A DNA stretch of 64,000 bases from Halichondria panicea. Taxonomy: Eukaryota > Porifera > Demospongiae > Suberitida > Halichondriidae. Positions 47,500 through 58,564 of this stretch are shown here, one piece after another (positions within the stretch are counted from its first letter, which is position 1; each line of letters opens with the position of its first letter). The position numbers and the translations under genes were made by a program. The notes under the pieces were generated by a model. That model was not told where the DNA came from. It saw only the letters and a program-made list of their open reading frames with translations, and made no database searches. The stretch lies in contig NC_087377.1 in assembly GCF_963675165.1 (NCBI RefSeq), positions 14,008,198 to 14,072,197 of the forward strand. Reading direction: 5' to 3'.

Positions 47500-48210
47500 A
47501 ATCATGCAGAAGCACAGAGTATGCATGAGTGCTGAAGACAACCTGCTTGATGCAGTATATAATTACATAAATGAAGTCAGGTATCCAGTGGAGGCAAGTG
47601 CAGACAAGAAGAGATCAGAAAGGCCAAGAAATTTGCTGTAGAGAATGGAAAGCTATTCTAATTGAAGAAAGTAAATTAGAATGTTTCAATGCACGTGTAT
47701 CTACTTTATGCACAGAGTACAGTTGAGGTGAGATATATAAGAGTACAGTTGAGGTGAGATATATAAGAGATCGGAATGAACAACTAAGAATTCTTCGAGC
47801 ATCACATATCGAACCAACAGTTTGGTCACATGGGAATCAAAAGAACCTGTATCGTATCAATGAGAGGTTCATATGGCATGGACTCATCCAAGGATGTAGA
47901 GGAAATCATATGGTGTGTGTTATACTTATTACTGTTATCATAATGTTTATTGAGTAATACTTCAAAGCTGTCTGGATGTGACATTTGTCAACGGGTCAAG
48001 CGAAAGGATGACAACTACGTCACCTGAACTGCACCCTGTTCGTGCATGTGAAAAGCCCTTTCTACCACATTAGCATAGATTTTGTTGGACCTATCACCCC
48101 GATCTCTGAGGATGGCTCTAGATATAATTATACTGACCATTAGTGATTATTTTACAAAATGGGTTGAGGCAATCCCCACTCCTACGAAGTGTGCAAGCTC
48201 TCCTATTTAA
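47500..48210 (+). pseudogene. integrase remnant (retroelement or Ginger/KRBA2-like)
   Basis: Fragments in order: AVYNYINEVRYPVEAS, ILRASHIEPTVWSHGNQKN, YRINERFIWHG, CDICQRVKRKDD, FVGPIS-like text with stops, and ISDYFTKWVEAIPTPTKC. The order H2C2 zinc-binding region then rve core fits integrases of Gypsy/KRBA2 type. Several frame breaks make it non-functional. Confidence 0.7.
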
Positions 48211-48661
48211 TGCCAATGGACATTAAAGCTCTCCTATATACCTGGGGAAATTGTTTAATGCACATGCATTATAAAAATGCCTCATAGTATATAGGAGAGA
48301 TATAGTGCCGACGAGCATTAAAGCTCTCCTATATGCTTGGGGCACTTTTTTCATTTAGTGACATTCTGTACGGAACCCCCACCTATACCTCCCCACCCCA
48401 CAGCTCATCTTCTCCTCCCAGCTCACGACCTCCCCGCCCTCGACCTCCGCTGAAATCTCTCAAAGTTAAATTTAGGGGGGGGGTCATTTTTTTCAGGGGG
48501 GAGTCATTCGTGACTAGGAGTCAATGACCGGGGGAGTCATTTATTCCTAGGTATGAGTGACCGGGGGTCACTGGTAACTATAGGTATATAGGAGTGACCG
48601 GGAGTCATTATTTGGGGGAGTCACTCGCGCCTATATGACAACGGTATACCATTGCTGTATT
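48211..48661. other. low-complexity intergenic
   Basis: Contains repeated ttaaagctctcctatat blocks and G-run/C-run repeats (gggggagtcatt, gagtgaccgggggtcac). No gene. Confidence 0.4.
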
Positions 48662-48840
48662 CTAGCCTCCTTCGCAGCCTCTCCTTTTTCTGTTCTTTGT
48701 CACAGAGGAGGAACAAAGAAAGAAAGAAGGAAACTTTGTCTCTTCCTTCTTTCTTTCTTTGTTCCTCCAATTAGTCCCATATTTTATCTTATTGAACTAT
48801 GACAAAGAACAGAAAAAGGAGAGGCTGCGAAGGAGGCTAG
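48662..48840. repeat. palindromic MITE
   Basis: ctagcctccttcgcagcctc .. ctttttctgttctttgtc is inverted as gacaaagaacagaaaaagga .. gaggctgcgaaggaggctag. Inside is an imperfect pyrimidine/purine palindrome. A diverged relative stands near 59850-59965. Confidence 0.8.
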
Positions 48841-48884
48841 CAATTTAAGCTGTATTCACAACTATCTTGATAATAATTATCTCA

Positions 48885-49473
48885 GCAAGTTTGGACTAGA
48901 TATCTAGTGTGAACAGCTTGCGTAAAAATTCAAAGGTAGCTCATTCTGAATAGTCTCTGTGGTTGGTGGAACTCATGGCTGCATATCTCCAGATGTGAAA
49001 GGAACCAGTGACTGCCTAAAGTATCAACTAGTGTATCTGATGCATGTGCATGCTTAGCAGCAAGCTAGAAGGCTTGAAGTCATTCATGATGTGTTCTATG
49101 CCATTGCCAAGTTGTGTATTTATGTCAAAGTTTGTGTAACTGCTTTGCAAATACCATTCATTTGTATGGCATTTACCTTGAATATGTTGTTATTCAGATT
49201 AATTGTTCACCAATTTTTAGCTTGCTACGTCGATGGTGAACAGCTTGCTCAAAAATTTGCAATCATTTAACACAACTATGCTTGTTTGACCCAAATTCAT
49301 AATTTAAAGTGTTTATCGTATGTTAAACTGTCTTCTTATTACACATTTCAACTTCTAGCTCTAAAAATCTTTATTTTTATCAGAAACAAAGTAAAACTGT
49401 TAAATTCTCCTTAATATATTCATGAGGCAACTTGTAGCACTTCCTGTCTTACAACATTTGGGGTCTTAGGGCA
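48885..49473 (+). repeat. dispersed repeat upstream of the 49.5 kb receptor, copy of 2975-3548
   Basis: Same orientation and similar length as the block in front of gene A, including tggttggtggaactcatggc and attcatttgtatggcattta. It ends at the same word, gggcagactg, about 70 bases before the signal-peptide exon. Confidence 0.6.
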
Positions 49474-49541
49474 GACTGTTTATTATAAATGAATTTTTAC
49501 CAATCAAGGAAGAAAGGAGGACTGAGTCTGAAAAGAACATT

Positions 49542-50562
49542 ATGCCCATTGCATCCAAAATATTTATGCTTGCTGCTTTGCTCTGTTGAGCAGGTATGAT
49601 AACTAAATGTGTATGCATGCTTGCATTTGTAGATTGGTTTTAATTTGTTCTCAGGCTCATCCACTGATGAAACTTTCAGGCCTATATTGACTAGTCGCTT
49701 AAACAACTCATCTCTCACATTGAATTGTTCAGTGAACTGTACCTACACAAAGATTATTTGGAATATAGGAAATTCTAGATCTAATCGTAACAATATCTAC
49801 AATATCAATGGAATTCAAAATTTTATTCAAACAAATACTACTAATCGGCGTTGCACCATGGATAATACAACACCACAAACATTTGAGCTAATAATTGACA
49901 TTTCGATTCCAAACATAAGTTCAATTTTGCCAAGTATCACTTGTGTAGGTGTGCTAGGAATGGACGACGATTTTGTCTTCAGTGCAAATACTGTTAATCT
50001 AGCGATATTACTCACTGAAAAAACAAGTAAGTGGTCAATTGTAAAATTAAATATCATTCCTAATAGGATTGATTGTTGTTCTCCCCTATTTAGGTGTGAA
50101 CCAAAGTGAAACATCTTGGCCTATATTGACGTTGTGTTTTTCACAAGTTTCAGGAAGAGGAGAGTGGGTGCCTAATCCTGCTGACCTACTTTGTGAAGAA
50201 GGTGTCTTATACAAGATAGCTTCTGACATGACATTATATAATAATTGTCTCCATGTACAAGCACCCATTACTAACGGATCAGTTCATATCAATACCTCTT
50301 GTGTATCAGAGAAAGATGGCGACTCTTTATCAATTGCTGAGATTACAGCATAACGTTCTTAATGGCAACACTCCTTGGATTCCTCGCTGGACTCGTTGTG
50401 ATGCACCTTTGCTCTCGTAAGAAGGCAGTGTACTCCCCAGCAGTTGAAGGACAAGCTAACATAGAACACATTGCACCAGCTAGTCCTGTTTATGAGGAGG
50501 TGTTACCTAAAGAAGAGATTGAACTCAATACTAACCAGGCTTATGGACCAGTAAGAGTGTGA
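49542..50562 (+). pseudogene. single-pass receptor-like gene with two lesions
   Basis: Proposed exons are 49542-49593, 49655-50026 and 50094-50562. Exon 1 would be a signal peptide (MPIASKIFMLAALLC) but codon 16 is TGA, just before the splice site. Exon 2 gives an Ig-like domain (LTLNCSVNC, IIWNIG, SITCVG). Exon 3 continues an ectodomain with several cysteines, then hits TAA at about 50351. One base off, the sequence continues as a clean membrane segment (LMATLLGFLAGLVVMHLC), a basic stop-transfer and a tail with VYSPAV, VYEEVL and NTNQAYGPV. A one-base loss near 50347 would explain this. Phases of the introns fit. It could be a true pseudogene, or a real gene with sequence errors and a non-standard donor in exon 1. 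Confidence 0.65.
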
Positions 50563-51134
50563 AAAACATGACTGTGTTAGTGTTCATGTTAAATTCCAAT
50601 GTTATTGTATTTTTTGACGAGCCAGATAGTGTTCCATCCACTAGCTGGTGTGAGCTGAATTGACTATTATCTCAATATCACCTGTTTACAGTGCAATCAC
50701 ATACACTGAAACTAATTGTTGCAACCAACTACAAGAATTGTCACCAACTTTCAATAGCCAGAGGTGTATCCCAATAGAAAACATGCATTGCTATGAGAGG
50801 GCTGGCTAAATTTACATGTGATGCAGTTTTAGGATGATTTTTAAACTAATATAGCATACTCACTCAATTGATGAATCACCAGATTTGACTATGCGAATCT
50901 TTGTTGCCAAAAAACTGTGTGCACTTCACTAACATTGATAAGATACTCAGGTTGCAAAAAATTTATGAGATGATGAGCACTGTACATTTGAGAATTTACT
51001 TCGTTCTTCTTCTAATTTTCACAAATACTCAAATACTGGTAATTAAGGCAATACTATATTTTTATACTTTTATACTGTTACAGCTTATTATAATCTATAA
51101 GCTGACAAAATTCTTAGGGCTAGATCTAGTGTAT
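50563..51134. other. intergenic
   Basis: AT-rich, with no supported gene. A hydrophobic open stretch near 50980-51080 before the Ig fragment could be a decayed signal exon, but this is weak. Confidence 0.3.
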
Positions 51135-51290
51135 ACAAGTGTTTCTCTGACTGTTGAGGGAGGAGTGAGTCTGGTTGGTGAACACTGTCCTGGAACTGTC
51201 AGATTGTTGTCACGGAGTGGACCTCACCATTTTGACATGGTTATGCCAGACAGGGCCGTAGCCACCAGTCCGGTTAGTCAGGTTTCAACC
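51135..51290 (+). pseudogene. fragment of an Ig-like receptor exon
   Basis: VSLTVEGGVSLVGEHCPGTV is almost identical to the start of the Ig exon of gene E. It then loses frame (RLLSRSGPH), breaks off, and is followed by a MITE end (cctcgagaccaggccgatta). Confidence 0.75.
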
Positions 51291-51639
51291 TAGCCTCGAG
51301 ACCAGGCCGATTAAAATACGGTCTATTGCATGGGTTATAGTGCACATTGAGAGGATGGGCACTAAGAATTTACTCAGTTATTCTTCTAATTTGTCAAATA
51401 CTGGTAAGATTATTAACTAAGGTATTGAGAGGTTTGAAAGCATCATTTCTCAAGAGCGATAGACTATAATTATATGAATCTCCAATTATACATACTTGAG
51501 ATATTTGAGCATAAGTTCAAATGACCCTTCCCAACTACAATCAGCTACAGTAGAGACTTTGAACACATTGGTGGTTTGTAAACCGTTCATTATAAGTGGA
51601 TCCTGTAGATCACTAAAAATAATTAACCGATCCTAAAAT

Positions 51640-51935
51640 TTCTGCTGAGATCACCTCTGCCCTAGGGTACCTAAATAGGCTCAATAATTTCTATTGGGAT
51701 TTCAAACCTAAAAAATTACTAGACACAAGGGTCACATCATACTAACGTGCTTTGGATTTCGCAAAGAAACCTTGGGGACGCGACCACCTCAACTTTTTGT
51801 GGTACCCCCAAACATAACAATTATATCCCAAAACAAAAGAGAGGCTGCAATGTCAACGGGTGGTATATACGTGGACTGGTCATGCACCTATACCTAATGA
51901 TGTAGCTGCCACCGTTTTATGCTTGAGATGTTGTT
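51640..51935 (+). pseudogene. decayed SGK-like kinase C-lobe
   Basis: [31 protein letters not shown] and TTSTFCGTPKH follow the last exon of gene A in order, with stops and deletions. It shares with gene A the unusual YWD (usual YRD) and Lys after the activation-loop Pro, but still has the full TFCGTP that gene A has lost. It sits 350 bases after an Ig exon fragment, so it probably derives from another receptor-kinase copy. Confidence 0.75.
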
Positions 51936-52014
51936 CTACTTTAAGAATCCATGTACTACAAAATAACTTGCAGCACAAATTAATGAACAACATTAGATTA
52001 TAATAGTCATACAG

Positions 52015-52915
52015 TTGTTGCTGCAAAGAAGAGGATTACTTACAAGAGGTATGATGCAATGTTATGGAAGATTTTATTCTGGTTACACTACTGCCAAGGT
52101 ATATGTGATAATTCTAGATACCTATAATTATTCTAGAGACGTTATACCACTTGTGAACAATCGGAATAGGAATGTCAGTCAGTAAAATAATGTAATGACG
52201 GATGATGGAAAGACACACTTTCTGGTTCGTACTGTTCTACTACTAAGCTTATCTGCAATGTTACAATTATATTGTATCATGGAGGAAATTCCAGGTACGT
52301 ATATAGACTGTACTTGACACAATATGTTTGCATGTACACTGCATTGCTGCTATAGCAACCAGATTGACCTGAATATGAAAATTCCCAAGAATACCTCATC
52401 AATGTCACTGGCTGTGGGTGGATGTGGATCAACCAAAGCACCTGTCAAGATAATATTTGTTCGACAGTTTTCAGCAATTGCACAGAGTATGTGAGAGAAA
52501 TAAAAGCCAAGATCGATGACATTGAGAGTGAACATGCAAGCAGTCTATCCCACATCTGTAGGTAGGAACTTTAATTTAGTAGTATTACATTTATCGACCA
52601 TTTTTATTTATTTACAGATTACTATAATCAATATTTCTGACCTGCTGTTAATCAGTCGTCAAGATGCCAAATTCATGTTCAGTGTTTACCTATTCATAGA
52701 TATTTTAGAGAGAATCGAATGTGTACCATTCGATACACTTATACAGATCCGGATTATGGAGATCTATCAAATTCTATCATGAATCCTATTACCATATATC
52801 ACACCTGGTGCTATGTACTACTTTGAGTTCTCAGTGTTGGTGAATGATACCTTACTGATTACAGAGAGAATTGAGTACGTTATAGAATCAGGAGGTATAC
52901 GGGAATAAGATAATA
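52015..52915 (+). pseudogene. decayed gene B/C type receptor ectodomain
   Basis: The signal exon relative (aggtatgatgcaatgttatg) is at 52045. A truncated Ig exon near 52197-52290 is joined directly to its own 3' end. An FN3-like exon (agattgacctgaatatgaaa onward) lies at 52360-52560 and a second near 52620-52895. Frame breaks are present in each. It stops abruptly near 52990, where the segmental duplication begins. Confidence 0.75.
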
Positions 52916-53752
52916 GCGACTTCAATCGGCAAGATCTTACTGCATGTGTATGCTCGTTTTCTACGATATTATACTGCACACACAAACAGAATTGTTCCAG
53001 GGAGTCCGGAAACCTTAAAAGTGTGGAACCAAGGAAACCGAACCCCGGTTAAGGGGGGCTTTGCGCCCTCTTAAAATTCCTCCATACACATTTGGGCGAA
53101 GGGGCGCGCCAAAACGTGGGAGAAAAATTACTTTACTATACATGTGATGATTTAGCAACTTTGTGAGCTCTCGATCTGCATATGCCACATCTGATGGATG
53201 CAGTGCAGGTCACGCATGTTTGACTATCGAGTCAATGGGGTTAATTAAGGCCATCAAACAGACGTGGCACACAGGATGACTTTATGGGAAACTTGAAGAG
53301 GTAATACTATAATTATATCATGTACACACCAGAACTCGGTCAATTTCCATTCAAGAGTATAAAGCTGGAAATGTTGAGTTGTATGTATTCCCATTGATAG
53401 AAACATATATATATTGCAGCTATAATAATACTGATTGTAAATTCTGTACTTGTGACACAATGTACTGTTTGCATGTGCTGTCACTTCACTATAATTAGTG
53501 CATGTTTGTCATAATTGGAACACTATAATTATATACACACACCTTGCTATTGAGAGACTAATAGTATGCAGTGAGTGTAATTATGATAATCAACTACGTT
53601 ACATTGATTGTATGAGTGCATGAAGGATTGTATAATTGGAAGTGTGAGATATACACAATACTGTTACAAAATATCCGACAAGGTTCAACGTTGTGATACT
53701 GCACTAAACTGACATGCTTGCATGTGCTAGATCTAAATGGGAGACTCTATTT

Positions 53753-55262
53753 TCAAGATTGAAACAGTTCATTGTCAACGTAATCGTACTCCACTCTTGC
53801 CAAACCATACGACTGATTCGCTTCCATGTTCATCTTGCCTCTTCTAGCTCCACTTCTTTTCAAAATTCCCACTTTATAGTAAGATAGGTTAGCTTTTAAT
53901 CTCATTTCTTTATCTGGTCGGGAACGTTTCTTCTTTGGCTTTCCATAAGACTCGTTAGGAATTGGTTCCTTTGAACTTACACTCGACTGTGTATAAACAC
54001 TACTGCCTATTATTGGATCATCGGCTTCACAATAAGAGTGAGTCAAGTCTTCATTTTGCTGTGCTGTTTCTGGATTTGAATAGACAACCTCCCGATCAAT
54101 TTCCCTTGATTCTTGTATTCGTATTTCTGGTGCATCCTCTCTCGGTTGCACTCTAGTCTCCGTTTCTCTTTTCAATTTTATGATGAGTAATTTTTTCAGC
54201 ACAATATAATATGTACCAACTCCCGTGACGAAACTGAGTACCAAAGAGAATATAAATACAACAACAGTAGTTGCTACGGTCACTCCGATAGATACACCAT
54301 TGGAACTGCTGTCTGTCACTGAAATCACAGCTGCTGATGTAAAGGCTCATGCATTCATAGAACTCACCTATAAAAAATATTATGTAGGACAGGATCACTT
54401 CTCCCCACGTTGTTGATAGCTTGGAGCTCCAACACGTAGTTACCATCTCTGGAAAGCGGGACAGTGAATGTGACGCTGCACACCATTGTACAGGTACCAC
54501 TATTAGTAGTTGAGATGTGATGATAATCATTCCCAGTTAGGGTGGCCTCATAGCGTATTTGTCGTCTAGAAGCAGGGCATGCCGCAACCTGTGATTGACA
54601 ATCATGCATGGATCAGATAAGGTATAAATGTATAGCCCCTGGGCCAGTATTGCATGGTAAAAATGGTATGGCTTACTGGTGGTTCCCATGAAACGGTCAG
54701 CATAACAGAAGCAGAAGATTTAAAGGATTTGACAATATTGATTTGTTGAGGGTTTTCTGATAATGCCTGTTGCCTTACCTGAACATCAATTGTGATTGTC
54801 TGGTGCGTTACCGGATCGCCGCATCTGATTTCATTAATGTGCTGCTCCTCAAGCTCTGAGATGTTGAGGGTAAGAGTTGAAGAAAAGTTCCCGAAATTTC
54901 GTTGATCACTCTGCAAAACTGAGCTCAACTCAACAGAAATAAAGGCTGGATTTGATACAGTTTGAGTAGAAATCATACTGTCAGGATAGAATGAATGAAT
55001 TTCTTCCTTAGTGACATTGTAACTCCAACGCAAACTAGTGAGGTCCACTCCCTCACAAAACAGTCTGACAGTTCCAGGACAGTGTTCACCAACCAGACTC
55101 ACTCCTCCCTCGACAGTCAGAGAAACACCCGCAACATGATTACATGCACTCAATGTTGCATAGCAAATCATGAAAACATGCAGGGATCTTACTAATTGCT
55201 CCGCTTTGTCCAACAGTGAAACACAGTAAGACAACACTCATTACCAAGTGAAATACTGCCAT
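53753..55262 (-). pseudogene. gene E: recent copy of gene D with splice and frame lesions
   Basis: Expected exons by comparison with gene D are 55262-55193, 55128-54677, 54588-54368 and 54318-53753. The coding sequence is very similar to gene D, including the signal peptide and tail motifs NESYGKP, NLSYYKV and NQSYGLA. Two differences matter. The acceptor before the Ig exon reads GCGG where gene D has GCAG. The T-run at the end of exon 3 has six T instead of five, which moves the membrane/tail exon out of frame. The tail also lacks seven residues before EYDYVDNE. If transcribed it would most likely give a secreted or truncated form. A pseudogene or a consensus error are the main alternatives. 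Confidence 0.75.
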
Positions 55263-55667
55263 CCTATTAATATAATAGCTACTTGCAATTGAGGCAGAAC
55301 AATAATGGCTATTACTATGATTCTCCCAAATTATTTTACTAAAAACAAATATACATCACTACATGTAGCTATCTCGTAATTCACGTGCAGTCTCTCATAC
55401 TTCAATTTACATGTTGACGTGGATTAGATCTATTTGAAAACAAGGTTGTCAGTTGCAAAACATTGCTTTCTATGCACCTGGTTATAAAAATAGTGTTCAG
55501 TAACTCTCATTTTCTTCATATTTCATAATCAGGATCACCTGCCGGAGAGTAGGTCATACGTTAGCTTGCCCATCAAATTCCAGTATAGACTAAGTATAAT
55601 CCCTGATAAATTATGCTCGGAATAATTTTAGCATAATATATCTAGAACACCACCTAGCCATATAATT

Positions 55668-56046
55668 AGGCCATTGTTAGTTGCATACTAGCTTGTTTCA
55701 GATGAGAATACTAGCTCAACCCCGATGAGGGAGGGAGGCCTTCATTACCCATTATCCCATTATTTGATGACGTCATATCCTGTTTTTTTAACTGACGAAA
55801 ATACACAAAAGGACGGAGTCTAAACAATAATTATATATAATTTTTTTACGCACTCCATGGCTTTTTGGTGCACAATGCAACTTGCAACATGGCACATGGT
55901 AAAATAATGCAATGTCAGCCCAAAAAAAGGACTTTGACCTCAAAATTAATAATGGCTGACATCAGCAATAATGACTTAATTGAGGAGGTGAGCAAAACCG
56001 AGGAGGGAGGTTGATCTGAAACAAGTATGCAACTAACAGTGGCCTT
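55668..56046. repeat. MITE-like element
   Basis: aggccattgttagttgcata at 55668 is inverted as tatgcaactaacagtggcct, ending at 56046, with arms of about 35 bases and a non-coding interior. Confidence 0.75.
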
Positions 56047-57179
56047 AAGTGTTTTAATCTGTGTGCCGAGCTAGGTAACCAAGAGGCCATCCGAGTGCAC
56101 CAGCATTAAATAATTATACGTGATATTGTCTACTGTGTTTTATAGTTCTGACATGCACGTGATCTCTATAGCCTTGCCATTTTTACAGTGAGTTTGACCA
56201 ATTAAATCAGTTTTTTTACCTGAAATGATTGTATAAAGGTTGAGTATATATAGGGGTTGGTATAACCATCAGTACTTCTATCAGGCCTATAATTATTATG
56301 TGAAACTAGTAGGGTCACAATGGATCATTTTGACCAAAGCCCAAGGCGCAGTATACATTTTAGGGCCCATGCATGCAGTGTATAGATAGACATCATAATT
56401 ATTTTGATGTGTGTCATGATGCGACAGTACGTAGCTCAATGTCACTGACATGCATCTACATACACATGGATAGATTAGTGTAGCAGGTCCTAGAGTATGT
56501 TCTGTGAAAAGGAACACCAAATTATCCATCATCAACCGACAGGAAACACTCCTGAAGTAGACTGCATGCACAATTTCCTCTGGAACAACTTTAATAATAC
56601 CACCTATTAAACTCGTTTCAAGTTCTGTTTCGTACTCACCCTTAAACCCAATCTGTTAAACGTTATAGCTTTATCGTTTAAAAGGGAAGTGGTCTTGTAA
56701 ACTAAAGTAGTCAGTTGCAACCCCCTCTTGACAAAAAATAAGTCATAAGTTTGTAAAAATCAAATCAAAATGTTGGGTCTTCTTAGCCTCCACAAGGCTG
56801 TTTATAGCACGAGACATTCACTTTCATTGCATGCGCATTTCATAAGTTAACTTGTCGCAATAAATAAATGTTATCAAATAATTGTTGTGCAAATTAATTT
56901 CACTTTGCATGTGAAAACACTTCAATGAGGCTGTGGATGGCTAAGCACTACTTTCCCTATATCTATACTGTGTGTAGAGTGGCCATCTTAATTGGGGTGA
57001 CGTTTCACCGACGTCTGAAAATTTGCTTCGTCAACGTTGCGGTTTAAGTATTGGTCGTGTGCAGTCACGAGAAAACTCATAGATTACAAACGTGTAAAAC
57101 ATCATTACCATCATGGTTTGTCTTTGACATCACAGAACAGAGCACAATCTAACCTCTTCTGCTACCAGAATATTAATAA
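56047..57179. other. intergenic
   Basis: No supported gene. Short frames on both strands lack domains. Confidence 0.35.
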
Positions 57180-57812
57180 CAATTTATTGTGTGAAAAACT
57201 TAGCCAACAAGTTTGCTTGAAATCCATCGCTAAACAAAAGGCACCCAAAAAACCCAATAAAACTGAAGTAATCACTGTGTGTACTTATGTTAACTATACA
57301 AAATCATGCTATTAGAATTTATTATTCAGGAATGTTGTGCAGATCTTAGCCGACAATGATTGGTCTTTTCCATTGCTAAGTGATTCTCCACAATGACTAT
57401 AATATTATATTATAATTATATATGAAAAGTCCGTTGCTGTTTTATAATTAACCACTACATACCCACCACGTTTGGTTACCATGGAAATCATTTTGGATCA
57501 TTCTCTACCTACACAATGGTATCAGCAGCATTTCTTAGAATCATAGTTTTTTTTTTTATTGTAGCTAATTATGTATACACCAATACTGACACTATAACCA
57601 TAGATATACTGAATGCACATGTATAATTATACTGACTGATTTATAGATCCTACTTTTCATTGGCTGCCTCGATCATGCAGGCAAAAAGTCATAAGTGTCT
57701 TTATAAAAGCAGCAAGCCTTTTACTAGCCTTGATCCTAGGCCAAGTTTTCGCTTATATAACGGTTAGGCGAACAACTATAGGCTAGGCCTGGACGAATGG
57801 ATATTCTCGTTC

Positions 57813-57870
57813 TAGCCTTGAATCCACGCCGATTAAAATACGTATTTTAATCGGCGTGGATTCGAGGCTA
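57813..57870. repeat. near-perfect 58-base palindrome
   Basis: tagccttgaatccacgccga, then ttaaaatacgtattttaa, then tcggcgtggattcgaggcta. It is the two ends of the cctcgat..aggccgattaaaata MITE family joined head to head. Confidence 0.85.
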
Positions 57871-58281
57871 TTCTCGTTCACTTTCATGGCATTTATATTC
57901 GTGTACTATATTGTGTACTAAAAGTCAGTTCCCGTTTTATCTTTATTGGAATCAATTGGGATGCATGGCTCTTAGCCTGCTGAAGCTTCTATCTTCTCTG
58001 AAACTTAGAAAACGGCTGAAGACTTAACAACAATTAGGGAAGAGGTAGATCTATAAAGCTTTGTCAAGCTTGTTAAGGTCAGATATTTTTGTGTGGGCCC
58101 TATGCTATCATATTAAGTTAAATTTGTTCATGTTTGGCAAGATATATAGTTTCACCATTGATCTACTTTTAATATGGTGGATCAAGTGAAGAGTGTGCAT
58201 GAGCCAGAGAACTTGGTGCTGCCATCATCAGCTCGTCGACAATGACACTATAACCTGTTTAATACGAGACATTTAATAATC
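57871..58281. other. intergenic
   Basis: No gene or structure recognised. Confidence 0.3.
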
Positions 58282-58564
58282 AGGCCAAGCCAACTTAATT
58301 ACATGCTTCACCGATGCAAGCGGGTCTCTTTTTGTGAAAATCTAAAAAAACCCACAACCACCCACTCCATACCCTTATAAGGCTTATTTGTGACCATAAC
58401 TTACTTACCAGTGTGGTTTGGGAAGCCTACCCATTATTTTCTCTAACAGCCTAAAAACACCCACTCTCCCTTCATTTTTAATCATATTCATTTTTTTACA
58501 GATCTAGCTGGTCTATAAATTGCTAATGAAAGTCCGTGAAACATGTTATTAAGTTGGCTTGGCC
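58282..58564. repeat. MITE-like element
   Basis: aggccaagccaacttaatta at 58282 is inverted as taagttggcttggcct, ending at 58564. The interior has no coding signal. Confidence 0.7.

Larger units (their letters stand above)
53006..57570. repeat. segmental duplication, copy 2 (holds gene E)
   Basis: Same-orientation copy of 39846-43170. The match is tight through about 55600, then is interrupted by extra DNA that includes an inverted-repeat element (55668-56046), and resumes at 57180-57570. Confidence 0.8.

Noticed and set aside
54153-54530. Alternative frame across gene E exon 4
   Set aside because: It is the out-of-frame reading created by the extra T; it has no domain and ends after about 60 codons past the junction.
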